From Palsa-1033 sp963735455 (GTDB taxonomy: Bacteria > Chloroflexota > Limnocylindria > Limnocylindrales > CSP1-4), in contig CAVTKZ010000002.1 in the NCBI GenBank assembly GCA_963735455.1, forward strand, positions 868,001 to 932,000: a DNA stretch of 64,000 nucleotides. The letters run 5' to 3'. Below, one piece after another: positions 37,268-45,361 of the stretch. The first letter of the stretch is position 1. Each line of letters starts with the position of its first letter. Below the pieces are notes generated by a model that ran no database searches, was not told where the DNA came from, and saw only the letters and a program-made list of their open reading frames with translations. The position numbers and the translations under genes are program-made.

Positions 37268-38371
37268 ATGCAGATCGCCATCGTCGGGCTTGCCGGAGCG
37301 GGTAAGACCACCGTCTTCAACACCCTGACCCGGGGCCACGCCGAGACCGGTGGATTCGGCGGGATGCAGCTCAACGTCGGCGTCGTCAAGGTGCCGGACC
37401 CAAGGCTCGAAAGCCTGGCCGCGATCTTCAAGCCGAAGAAGATCGTCCAGGCCGACGTGACCTACGCCGACCTGCCCGCGCCGCCCGCATCATCTGAAGG
37501 CCACGTCGGGACCGAGGAGCTGCCGGCCGAGCACCTGGCCCGCCTGCGTGACTCGGACGCCCTGCTCCATGTCGTGCGCGCCTTCGAGGATTCGTCGGCG
37601 CCCCATCCCGACGGCTCGGTCGACCCGTGGCGGGACATCGAGCGGCTGGACCTCGAGTTCGTCCTGGCCGACCTGTCGATGACCGAGCGCCGTCTCGAGC
37701 GGTTGCGGGCCACCGGGCGGCACGGGACGCCGGCGGAGCGCGAGTCGAACGAGCGCGAAGAGGTCGTCCTGACCCGGCTCCACGCCGGCCTCGTCACGGG
37801 CTCGCCGATCCGCGACGTCGAGCTCGATGGCGACGAGGAGAAGGTCCTCCGCGGCTTTCGCTTCCTGAGCCAGAAGCCGGTCCTGGTCCTGCTCAACGTG
37901 GGCGAGGGCGATATCGCCCGCGAGGCCGAGATCGTGGCCGGCATCGCGAGCCGCTACTCGCATCGCAACGCCCTGGTCGATGCCCTCTCGGCCCGAATCG
38001 AGATGGAGCTGGGCGAGCTCGAGCCGGACGAGGCGGCGGCGTTCATGGAGGAGCTCGGGATCCATGGCTCGAGCCTCGACCGGGTGATCGGGCTGTCGTA
38101 CCGCCTGCTCGGCCTGGTCAGCTTCCTGACCGCAGGGCCTGACGAGGTCCGGGCCTGGCCGATCCCGTTGGGCTCAACCGCGGTCGATGCGGCCGGCGCG
38201 ATCCATACCGACCTGGCCCGCGGCTTCATCCGGGCCGAGACGGTCGCCTACGAGGACCTCCTCGAGCTCGGCTCGATGGCCGAAGCGCGCAAGCACGGCC
38301 GCCTCCGCTCCGAGGGCAAGACCTACCTCGTCAAGGACGGCGACGTGCTCGAGATCCTCTTCTCGAAATAG
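37268..38371 (+). CDS. ychF: YchF-type (Obg family) ATPase
   Basis: P-loop 'IVGLAGAGKTTVFNTLT', switch region 'ADVTYADLPAPP', 'DALLHVVRAF', a helical coiled insertion (~140-190), an altered G4 ('LLNVGEGD' in place of NKxD, typical of YchF, which prefers ATP), and a C-terminal TGS domain ending 'KHGRLRSEGKTYLVKDGDVLEILFSK'. 367 residues. YchF/OLA1 associates with ribosomes and stress responses. Confidence 0.95.
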   Translation: MQIAIVGLAGAGKTTVFNTLTRGHAETGGFGGMQLNVGVVKVPDPRLESLAAIFKPKKIVQADVTYADLPAPPASSEGHVGTEELPAEHLARLRDSDALLHVVRAFEDSSAPHPDGSVDPWRDIERLDLEFVLADLSMTERRLERLRATGRHGTPAERESNEREEVVLTRLHAGLVTGSPIRDVELDGDEEKVLRGFRFLSQKPVLVLLNVGEGDIAREAEIVAGIASRYSHRNALVDALSARIEMELGELEPDEAAAFMEELGIHGSSLDRVIGLSYRLLGLVSFLTAGPDEVRAWPIPLGSTAVDAAGAIHTDLARGFIRAETVAYEDLLELGSMAEARKHGRLRSEGKTYLVKDGDVLEILFSK

Positions 38372-38408
38372 GGTCGCGCACGAGCGAAAAACGGGAGCGA
38401 CTGGCTCG

Positions 38409-38696
38409 CTACGCGTTGGGGCGTGTCCGCCGCCAGAACCACAGCGGGAGGGCGACGCTCGGTGCGAACCCAACCAGCAGGCCGACGAGCAGAAGCGGGT
38501 TGCCACGCGTCGCGGCATCGACCGCGAGGACGAGCGTGGGGCCGAGCACCAAGAGTCCGAATCCAAGCAAGACCATCCGGCCGCCGCGAACCGAAACGGC
38601 CAGGTTCGAGCCACGTGGCCGAAGGATTGTCACCTCTCCCGCGAGAAAGATCACGATTCCCGGCGCCGCAGCGAGGGCGAAGATCGGCCAGTCCAC
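38409..38696 (-). CDS. Small three-helix membrane protein
   Basis: Three hydrophobic segments: 'WPIFALAAAPGIVIFLAG', 'MVLLGFGLLVLGPTLVLAV', 'LLLVGLLVGFAPSVALPLW'. I choose GTG 38696 over GTG 38705 because TATCGT ends exactly 7 nt upstream of it; the longer start would overlap the hexamer. No recognised family. Convergent with ychF. Confidence 0.6.
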   Translation of the reverse strand: MDWPIFALAAAPGIVIFLAGEVTILRPRGSNLAVSVRGGRMVLLGFGLLVLGPTLVLAVDAATRGNPLLLVGLLVGFAPSVALPLWFWRRTRPNA

Positions 38697-38703
38697 GGCG
38701 TCC

Positions 38704-38709
38704 ACGATA
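38704..38709 (-). promoter_or_regulatory. -10 element for leaderless small membrane protein
   Basis: TATCGT on the minus strand, 7 nt before GTG 38696. Confidence 0.5.
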
Positions 38710-39009
38710 CAGGCGAGGTTCCCGTGCCGGGGCGGTGGTCAGGCCTCGCTCGGAAGATGCCGGTGATCGCTGTAGATGCCGGTGATCGCTGTAGGAGATC
38801 AAGAGGCGGGAACCGAGGAGTCCAGTGGCACGCGAGTCGTTGGCTATCGCGGTTTTGATCGCCGCAGGAGATCGAATAGCCTCAGTCGACCCCGTTTGGG
38901 GTCCTCGGCGAGGTTGGTTGCGCCCTTCTGATCGCCCCTGGCGATATCGCGCCCGGGCCAGTGGTCCGCGGGGCGGGGACGTGGCACCACCACGCGTCCG
39001 ATCCGCCGC
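38710..39009. other. Non-coding interval with short repeats
   Basis: About 300 bases without a convincing gene; a 62-codon plus-strand frame here looks spurious (Arg/Pro-rich, no ribosome site). Base composition is less GC-rich than the surroundings. It holds a 19-bp tandem duplication (38756-38793), and 'GATCGCTGTAGGAGATC' (38777-38793 region onward) resembles 'GATCGCCGCAGGAGATC' near 38857-38873. No RNA gene was recognised. Confidence 0.5.
38756..38793. repeat. Two perfect tandem copies of a 19-bp unit
   Basis: GATGCCGGTGATCGCTGTA occurs at 38756-38774 and again at 38775-38793. This is a local duplication in otherwise non-coding DNA. Confidence 0.9.
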
Positions 39010-39411
39010 CTAGTTCAGCGACGGGTCCCGGTTCGGGCGCAGCTCGGCGATGACCGCGCGGTAGTCGGGCAGGTCGTCTTCGTCGATGTCGTTCTCGTCG
39101 ATGTCCTCGTCGCCCCAGTCGGGGCCCTGGTCGGCCACCTCGAGGACGCTGAGCTGGGTCTCGTCCTCGTTCGTCGTGACGAGGACCGAGGCGGTGAGGC
39201 GGTCGTCGAGGACGGGCGTGAAGCCCTGTTCCTCCTCGAGGACTCGGGCGACGGCCTCGATCAACGTATCCTCGTCGAACCCGTCGCGGACCTTGCGCCC
39301 GGCGGCCTTGACCAGCTCGAGGAACTCGTCCGGCTCGAAGCGCTCTTCGTGGACGAGGATCAGGTCGGAGAAGATGTCGCCTTCGGCCTCATGGAGCTCG
39401 TAGAAGTACAT
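39010..39411 (-). CDS. Conserved-looking acidic protein, unknown function
   Basis: 133 residues starting 'MYFYELHEAEGDIFSDLILVHEE'. A helical middle ('DEFLELVKAAGRKVRDGFDEDTLIEAVARVLEEE') is followed by a very acidic tail (Asp/Glu/Asn repeats ~105-120). I do not recognise a family. ATG 39411 is chosen because TATCGT ends 6 nt upstream and the upstream in-frame residues are unlike protein. Its start codon overlaps that of the divergent kinase gene. Confidence 0.7.
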   Translation of the reverse strand: MYFYELHEAEGDIFSDLILVHEERFEPDEFLELVKAAGRKVRDGFDEDTLIEAVARVLEEEQGFTPVLDDRLTASVLVTTNEDETQLSVLEVADQGPDWGDEDIDENDIDEDDLPDYRAVIAELRPNRDPSLN

Positions 39412-40348
39412 GCCCCCACGATACCCCGAGCGCGGCGAAATCGACGTCGTCCATATCGGCAATATGACCCGCGACATCGATCCAGCCGACCCGCGTGGCT
39501 GGCGGGCGGGCGGCGGAGTCACCTACGCCTCGTTGACCACGGCCCGCCTCGAGCTTCGCTGCGCCGCGCTCGTCGGGGCTGATTCGGCCACGGCCAATGC
39601 CCGCGAGATCGATCTCCTCCGATCGGCCGGCGTCGACGTTCGGATCGTCCCGATCAGCCAGGGCCCGATCTTCGACAACCTCGAGACCGAGCACGGCAGG
39701 GTCCAGACTTGCGTCGAGCCGGGCGACCCGCTGCCGATCGTCGAGCTGCCTGCAGCCTGGTCGGCTGCGAGGGCCTGGATGGTCGTCCCGATTGCCGCTG
39801 AGACCGGCCCGGAATGGGCAGCCGCCATCCCTCCTGAGGCCCGTCTGGCCCTGGGCTGGCAGGGCCTGCTGCGTACACTCGTCGCGGGACAGCGCACCGG
39901 GCGCAGGCAGCCGAGCCGTGGGCCGCTGGTTGAGCGGGCCGACCTGATCGGCGTAAGCCCGGCCGATCTCGACCCAGGAACCACGATCACCGAGTTGAAC
40001 GCGGTCCTCCGGGCGGGCACGCGTGTCGTCCTCACCAAGGGGCCGGCCGGCGGGCTCCTCTTCGAGGCAAGCAACACGGGACCAGCGAACGAGCTCGAGT
40101 ACGACGCCGTCGCAGCGCGCCAAATCGACCCAACCGGCGCCGGCGACGTTTTCCTCGCGGCGCTCCTCGCCGCCTGGCTCGAGCATGGTGGGGCGTCGGG
40201 CGAACCCGGGCCCACGCTTGACGACCTACGCTTTGCAGCAGCGGCGGGCGCGCTCGTCGTCGAAGGCGTCGGCCTGCCGGCCGTCCCCGATCGGGCCGCG
40301 ATCCTCGCCCGGCTCGCCCGCATTGCCCATACCGTCGACAAGGAGTAA
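39410..40348 (+). CDS. PfkB-family carbohydrate/nucleoside kinase
   Basis: The PfkB second signature 'QIDPTGAGDVFLAALLAAWL' contains the catalytic Asp and anion-hole glycines. The N-terminus 'DVVHIGNMTRDID' and 'GGGVTYASLTTARLEL' gives the first strand and substrate Gly loop. 312 residues. Substrate unknown. The start must be upstream of the first beta strand (39446 onward), which leaves ATG 39410; that codon overlaps the divergent gene's ATG in CATG. The next gene follows after 6 bp. Confidence 0.8.
   Translation: MPPRYPERGEIDVVHIGNMTRDIDPADPRGWRAGGGVTYASLTTARLELRCAALVGADSATANAREIDLLRSAGVDVRIVPISQGPIFDNLETEHGRVQTCVEPGDPLPIVELPAAWSAARAWMVVPIAAETGPEWAAAIPPEARLALGWQGLLRTLVAGQRTGRRQPSRGPLVERADLIGVSPADLDPGTTITELNAVLRAGTRVVLTKGPAGGLLFEASNTGPANELEYDAVAARQIDPTGAGDVFLAALLAAWLEHGGASGEPGPTLDDLRFAAAAGALVVEGVGLPAVPDRAAILARLARIAHTVDKE
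39418..39423 (-). promoter_or_regulatory. -10 element for leaderless minus-strand gene
   Basis: TATCGT on the minus strand, 6 nt before ATG 39411. It lies inside the first codons of the divergent kinase gene. Confidence 0.5.
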
Positions 40349-40354
40349 GACCCG

Positions 40355-40915
40355 GTGGCACTGACCACGCTCGATCCGAAAACCGCCCTGATCGTCATTG
40401 ACCTCCAGAACGGGATCGTCGGCCTGCCCACGGCCACGCCTGCCGCCGAGGTGATCGGGCGAGCCGCGACGCTGGCCGATGCGTTCCGCCGGCATGGCCT
40501 GCCGGTCGTCCTCGTGAATGTCGACGGCGGAGCGCCCGGTCGGACCGAGCAGCCGCGCCGCGGCGCACCGCCTGCCGGCTGGTCCGGGCTGGTGCCAGAG
40601 CTGCGCCAGCAGCCCTCGGACATCCTGGTCACGAAGCGGACCTGGGGCGCCTTCACGCACACCGACCTCGACGCGAAGCTGCGCGACCTCGGCGTCACCC
40701 AGGTCGTGATCGTCGGGATCTCCACGAGCGCGGGCGTTGAGTCGACCGCCCGCCAGGCGTTCGAGCTCGGCTACAACGTGACCCTCGCCGTGGATGCGAT
40801 GACCGACATGAACGCCGATGCCCATGCCAACAGCGTCGCCCGGATCTTCCCGAGGATCGGCGAAACCGGCACCACCGCGGAGATCATCGACCTCCTCGAG
40901 GCCTCCGCTCGATGA
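40355..40915 (+). CDS. Isochorismatase-like hydrolase lacking the catalytic cysteine
   Basis: Cysteine-hydrolase fold: Asp16 in 'ALIVIDLQNG', Lys94 in 'LVTKRTWGAF', cis-peptide/oxyanion region 'GISTSAGVESTAR'. Gly127 stands where nicotinamidases have the nucleophilic Cys (GxxTxxCV). True isochorismatases (EntB, PhzD) also have Gly here, so vinyl-ether hydrolysis is possible and amidase action is unlikely. 186 residues. GTG start with AGGAG 9 nt upstream; 6 bp after the kinase gene, so one operon. No other isochorismate-pathway gene is visible. Confidence 0.8.
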   Translation: MALTTLDPKTALIVIDLQNGIVGLPTATPAAEVIGRAATLADAFRRHGLPVVLVNVDGGAPGRTEQPRRGAPPAGWSGLVPELRQQPSDILVTKRTWGAFTHTDLDAKLRDLGVTQVVIVGISTSAGVESTARQAFELGYNVTLAVDAMTDMNADAHANSVARIFPRIGETGTTAEIIDLLEASAR

Positions 40916-40918
40916 CGC

Positions 40919-42277
40919 TCAGGCGCCCCCTGCGCGGACCTGCGAGCCGGGCAACAGCCTGACCCGCCGGCCGAGCCTCAACCGGCGCCGGCCCAGGTCC
41001 GACTCGATCGTCCGGAGCGGGCGGCCCAGCAGGCGCGAGCGCTGGGCGAGCCGGTCGGCGGCGGCGCAGGCACCGAGCGCCCCGGCAGGATCGCGCTCGC
41101 GATGCTCGAGGCACTTGGCGACCTCGATCCAGGCCAGGGCGGCATCGGGCCCGCCGGCGTGGGCGACGTCCTGCCACGCCTCGAGCGCCTCGCGGTGGCG
41201 ACCGAGCCGGCGCAGCAGCCGGGCTCGTTCGACGATCATCTCGAGCCGGGCCGGGCTGGCGACTTCCGGCCCGGTGTCGTCCGCCCGCTGGGTCAGGATC
41301 GTGGTCCACGAGCGTCGGATCGGCCCGATCGCGGCGACCGGCGCCGGTCGCCGCGGGCCTTCGAGCGCGGCGTCCAGGCAGTCGAGCGCGTCCCGGTCGC
41401 GCCGTGTCCGCCGATAGGCGCGGGCCAGCCCGAAGAGGTCGCCCGCGGGTGCCGATCGGCGGTCATCCGCGGCACCGAGGTGGCGATCGGCATGGGCCAG
41501 CAGGCGAGCCAGCGAGCGCACGTCCTCGTGGTTGTGGCGAACCACCTCCGCGATCGGCGTAACGGCCCCGCCACGGAGCATTTCGAGGTAGCGTCCCGGG
41601 ATCTCCCAACCCTCGATGTCATGGCCGCGATGCTGGCCGAGCAGCTCGGTTTCCACGGTTTTGAGCCGCGCGTCGCTGAGTCGATGGCGGAAGACCCGCC
41701 GGACGAACGGAAGGAGGTCCAGGTGACCGGCCAGGGGTGGTGGTGGCCGCCGGTTGAGCCGGTAGCGGGCGACGAGCAGAGGCCAGTCGAAGCCGCGTCC
41801 GTTGTAGGTCACGAGCCAGGCGCTGGCCGGCAGCAGCTCCGCCAGGGCGTCGAGCATGCCCGCCTCGCCGGCCTGGTCGGGCAGGAGCAGCTGGACCTGG
41901 CGAAACGCGTCGCCGGCCCACCAGCCCAGGCCGATCAGGAAGGCGACCGTGCCCGCGCCGGTAGCCAGGCCAGTTGTCTCGGTGTCGAGACAGACCAGCG
42001 GTACACCGGGTCCTGGGTGGTCGGGCAGCCCGGCGATCCGGTCGCGGTCGACGGGCAGGCTGATCGCGTCGGGCTCGATCCGGATGTAGCCGCCGCCAGG
42101 CCCCTGGATCCACTGCGCATCGAGGGCTGCGGCCAACCGTTCCGCACGGGCATCGGCCGATCGCGCCAGCTCCGCCCACGGCGCCGCTGCTTCGCCGCCC
42201 CGATCAGGCTGCAGGGCGGCTCGCCGCTCGAGCCGCAGGCGATCGAGCCGTCGCTCGAGGATCCCGATCTCGGGCAT
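40919..42277 (-). CDS. mrfB: MrfB/YprB-like 3'-5' exonuclease with C-terminal TPR-like extension
   Basis: RNase H-like DEDD exonuclease: Asp98 and Glu100 in 'LVCLDTETTGL', Asp164 in 'LVTYNGRGFDWPLL', and 'HNHED' (248-252). In Bacillus subtilis the MrfA helicase and MrfB exonuclease act together in mitomycin-C lesion repair. Here the ATG overlaps the mrfA-like stop by one base (TGATG), the same gene order. Residues ~290-430 form helical repeats ('RARLLRRLGRHREALEAWQ'), TPR-like. 452 residues. Confidence 0.85.
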   Translation of the reverse strand: MPEIGILERRLDRLRLERRAALQPDRGGEAAAPWAELARSADARAERLAAALDAQWIQGPGGGYIRIEPDAISLPVDRDRIAGLPDHPGPGVPLVCLDTETTGLATGAGTVAFLIGLGWWAGDAFRQVQLLLPDQAGEAGMLDALAELLPASAWLVTYNGRGFDWPLLVARYRLNRRPPPPLAGHLDLLPFVRRVFRHRLSDARLKTVETELLGQHRGHDIEGWEIPGRYLEMLRGGAVTPIAEVVRHNHEDVRSLARLLAHADRHLGAADDRRSAPAGDLFGLARAYRRTRRDRDALDCLDAALEGPRRPAPVAAIGPIRRSWTTILTQRADDTGPEVASPARLEMIVERARLLRRLGRHREALEAWQDVAHAGGPDAALAWIEVAKCLEHRERDPAGALGACAAADRLAQRSRLLGRPLRTIESDLGRRRLRLGRRVRLLPGSQVRAGGA

Positions 42278-44644
42278 CAGCGGGGGAGCGCCCCGCCGCC
42301 GACGCCGGCTGGTGACTGGCTGGGGGCAGTGCGGCCGATGGTCGCGAGGAGCCTCAGTGCGAGCGCCCGGGCATTGACCCCTGGTTCCAGGCGGGGTCCG
42401 GTACAGCTCGGGCAGCCTTGGTCGCAGCCACAGCTCGCGATCAGGTCGGTGGCGCCCTCGATCAGCTCGTCGCTCCGGTTGAAGAGGCGCTCGGCCAGGC
42501 CGACGCCGCCGGGCACGGTCTCGTACAGGTAGATCGTGGGTGCCTCGTGGTGGGGCGAGCGAACCTGGCAGACGAGCCCGAGGTCGCTCGGGCTGACCAT
42601 CAACAGGAAGCTGGCCACCGCCTGGATGGCCCGACCAGCTCCGACGAGGGCCACGTCGAGCTCATCGCGCCGCCAGCCGCCACCCGGACCGGCGGTCCCG
42701 CCCGGTCCGACAGCCACGATCGCGGGATCGACGGTCAGCCAGGCCGCCGTCGTCTGGAGCTCGATCTCGGGCAGGTGGATCCGGCCCCAGCCGAGGTTCT
42801 CGTTGGTCAGGAACTTGAGCTTCTTGTAGATCGTGGCCAGGCTGGCGACCATCACCTCGCCGTGCTCGCGCGATCCGCCGGGCAGCGCCGCCGAGCCGAA
42901 CGTGTCGAGCGGCTTGAGGGTCACCGCCACGTCGGCCTGGGTGTAGTGGTCGACGTCGACCCGCCGGACATACGCCTTGCGCTCGTCCCAGTCGAGCCGG
43001 TCGACGTGGAACTGGGCCGACTCATGGAGGTAGATCGCGTCCTCGTGGACGGCCGTCTGGGCGCCGAACAGGTCGACCTCGCCGATCACCCGCGGCCGGT
43101 CCGGCGTGGTGTCGATGATCACGACGTTCTCGCTGGCCGCCGTTCGCAGCGAGATGGCCGATGCCGGGAAGTTCTCGCTCGACCAGTACCAGCGACCGTC
43201 GGCCGCCTGCCGGACGTGGTGCTCCTCGGCCAGGAACGCGAGCAGGTCGTCGGCCGGACCCGGACCGAAGACCTCGCCCGGCTCGAACGGCAGCTCGAAC
43301 GTCGCGGCCTTCAGGTGGGCCAGCAGGATGTGCAGGTTGTCGGGATCGAGGCGGGCCTCCTCGGGCGTGCCTGCCAGGCAGGAACTCGGGGTGGTGGATC
43401 ACGTACTGGTCGACCGGCGAGCCGCTGGCGATCACGACGGCCACGCTCACCCCGCTGCGCCGGCCCGCCCGGCCGATCTGCTGCCAGGTGCCGGCGACCG
43501 AGCCCGGATAGCCGGCGATGATCGCCGCGTCGAGGCGGCCGATGTCGACGCCCAGCTCGAGGGCGTTCGTGCTGACCACGCCGAGGACCTCGCCGCTGCG
43601 CAGGCCCTGCTCGATCGAGCGCCGCTCGGTGGGCAGGTAGCCGCCGCGATAGCCGCGGACCCGGGAGCGCGGTCCGGCATGCTCGCGCAGCGCCTCGCGC
43701 AGGCCGGTCAGGAGCAGCTCGACGGCGGTCCGCGAGCGGCCGAAGACGATCGTCTGGCGGCCGGCCCGCAGGAACGGCAGGGCCCAGCGATTGGCCAGGG
43801 TGAGCGCCGAGCCGCGGGCGCCGGTCGCGCCGTCGAGCAGCGGCGGATCGACGAGGAGGAGGTGGCGCTCGCCCGACGGCGCCCCGTTGCGGTCGATCAG
43901 CTCGGGCGTCCGGCCGGTGAGCGCGGTGGCCAGCTCGAGCGGATTGCCGATCGTGGCCGAGCAGCACACGATCACCGGCTTCGAGCCGTAATGGGCGCAC
44001 AGCCGGAGGAGCCGCCGCAGGACGTTGGCGACGTGGCTGCCGAAGACGCCCCGGTACGTGTGGAGCTCGTCGACGACGATCACCTGGAGCTGCTCGAAGA
44101 GCTGGAACCACTTCGTGTGGTGGGGCAGGATCGCCGCGTGGAGCATGTCCGGGTTGGTCACGACGACCTGGCCGGCCGTCCGGATCGCCGAGCGGATCGG
44201 GGCCGGCGTGTCGCCGTCGTAGGTCGACGCGGCGACGTCGAGCCCGGACAGCTGGGCGAGCGTGCTGAACTCGGCGACCTGGTCCTGGCCGAGGGCCTTG
44301 GTCGGGAACAGGAAGAGGGCCCGGGCCGAGCGATCGGCCGCCAGCGCCTGGAGGACGGGCAGGGTGTAGCACAGCGACTTGCCCGAGGCGGTCGGGGTGA
44401 CGACGACCACGTCGCGACCGGCGTGGACCGCCTCGATCGCCTCGGCCTGGTGGGTGTACAGCTCGGCGATCCCGCGCCGCTCCAGGCCCGCCCGGATCCG
44501 CGGATCGAGCCACGCCGGCAGGGGCGCCGTCCGGGCGGCCCGGGCCGGGATCAGCTCGTGGTGGACGACGCCCCGGGCGATCGACGGCTCGGCCAGCAGG
44601 TCGTCCAGGACGGCGCCCACGGTGGCCGGTGCGTAGGTCCGCAA
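42277..44644 (-). CDS. mrfA: MrfA/YprA-like DEAD-box helicase with DUF1998 four-cysteine domain (one frameshift)
   Basis: SF2 helicase: 'VVTPTASGKSLCYTLPVLQAL' (I), 'VIVVDELHTYRG' (II), 'CCSATIGNP' (III), 'GVVSTNALELGVDIG' and 'QQIGRAGRRSG' (V, VI). The C-terminal half ends in the metal-binding cluster 'SCGCDQGCPSC', the MrfA/DUF1998 hallmark. A net +1 indel near 43376-43383 separates the halves; the second frame continues as 'GTPEEARLDPDNLH'. I choose TTG 44644 because GGAGG (44655-44651) lies 6 nt upstream and a TGC-TAGACT promoter at 44693-44685, rather than the further upstream GTG 44731. Role: DNA repair helicase with MrfB. Confidence 0.88.
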
Positions 44645-44684
44645 GGTCAGCCTCCAATCGAACGGACGTGCGAAAGGTGCCCGG

Positions 44685-44693
44685 AGTCTAGCA
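44685..44693 (-). promoter_or_regulatory. Extended -10 (TGC-TAGACT) for mrfA
   Basis: Minus-strand TGCTAGACT ~40 nt before the TTG start; a GGAGG ribosome site lies between. Identical in sequence to the fhaA and DUF4446 promoters. Confidence 0.6.
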
Positions 44694-44749
44694 GCCAGGC
44701 TGGCGCGCTGCCGCGCCACCTTGGCTGTCACGCGAGCGCGGGGCCCGGT

Positions 44750-44778
44750 TTGACATGTCAGCTGCGCGTAGCTACGCT
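44750..44778 (+). promoter_or_regulatory. Promoter with consensus -35 for leaderless FtsB-like gene
   Basis: TTGACA at 44750-44755, a 17-bp spacer, TACGCT at 44773-44778, then 7 nt to ATG 44786. The clearest full promoter in the window; transcription should start on or next to the A of ATG. Confidence 0.75.
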
Positions 44779-44785
44779 GCGCCGA

Positions 44786-45296
44786 ATGACCGGCCGGCGA
44801 GACGACCCGCGCGACTCCGCCGACGCCCCGGCGGACTCCTTCGACGAGGCCTTCGATGGCGGGCCGAGCATGCTCGACCGCGGGCGCGACCTGGCCGGCC
44901 TGTCGGTGGCCGGGATCACCCGCCGGCGGATCGCGATCCTGCTGGCCGCCCTGCTGTCGGCCTGGATCGTCCTGGCCCTGTCGCGCCAGGTCGGCGAGGC
45001 GGCCGATGCGACGAACCGGGCGAGTCAGCTCAGCCGCGACAACCAGGCGCTCAGCGCCCAGATCGCAGACCCTGACCGAGGAGCGGGCGCTGATCCAGGA
45101 GCAGGCCTACATCGAGATCGAGGCCCGGGCCCATGGCCTGGGCGGCCGCCAGGAGCACCCGTTCAGCCTGGCCCCCGATGCCTCGCCGCTGCCGGCCGAC
45201 GCGCCGGGCAGCGCCTCGGCCGCCCTCGGCGCGACCGCGCAGCGCAGCGCCCCGATCGACGCCTGGCTCGACCTGCTGTTCGGGCCCGGCCACTAG
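44786..45296 (+). CDS. FtsB/DivIC-like septum-formation initiator (one frameshift)
   Basis: A cytoplasmic acidic N-terminus (Asp-rich, ~40 residues), one membrane helix ('RIAILLAALLSAWIVLALS'), then a periplasmic coiled coil ('ATNRASQLSRDNQALSAQI' continuing as 'TLTEERALIQEQAYIEIEARAHGLGG'). The C-terminal motif 'YIEIEARAxGLG' is the FtsB/DivIC-type turn. The coil crosses a frameshift near 45065: 'atcgcagacc' should read 'atccagacc'. Such proteins form the FtsQLB-type division complex. Confidence 0.75.
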
Positions 45297-45361
45297 CCGG
45301 CGCCGGCGAGCGCCAGCCGGGTCGCCCGGCCGGCCGCCGGACGCCTGCGCACCATCGACCG

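Noticed and set aside
38825..39013. A 62-codon plus-strand frame in the gap
   Set aside because: No ribosome site or -10 at the right distance, and Arg/Pro-rich random-like composition.
44645..44731. GTG 44731 as the mrfA start
   Set aside because: It would place the TGC-TAGACT promoter inside the gene; TTG 44644 has a GGAGG and conserved homology begins there.
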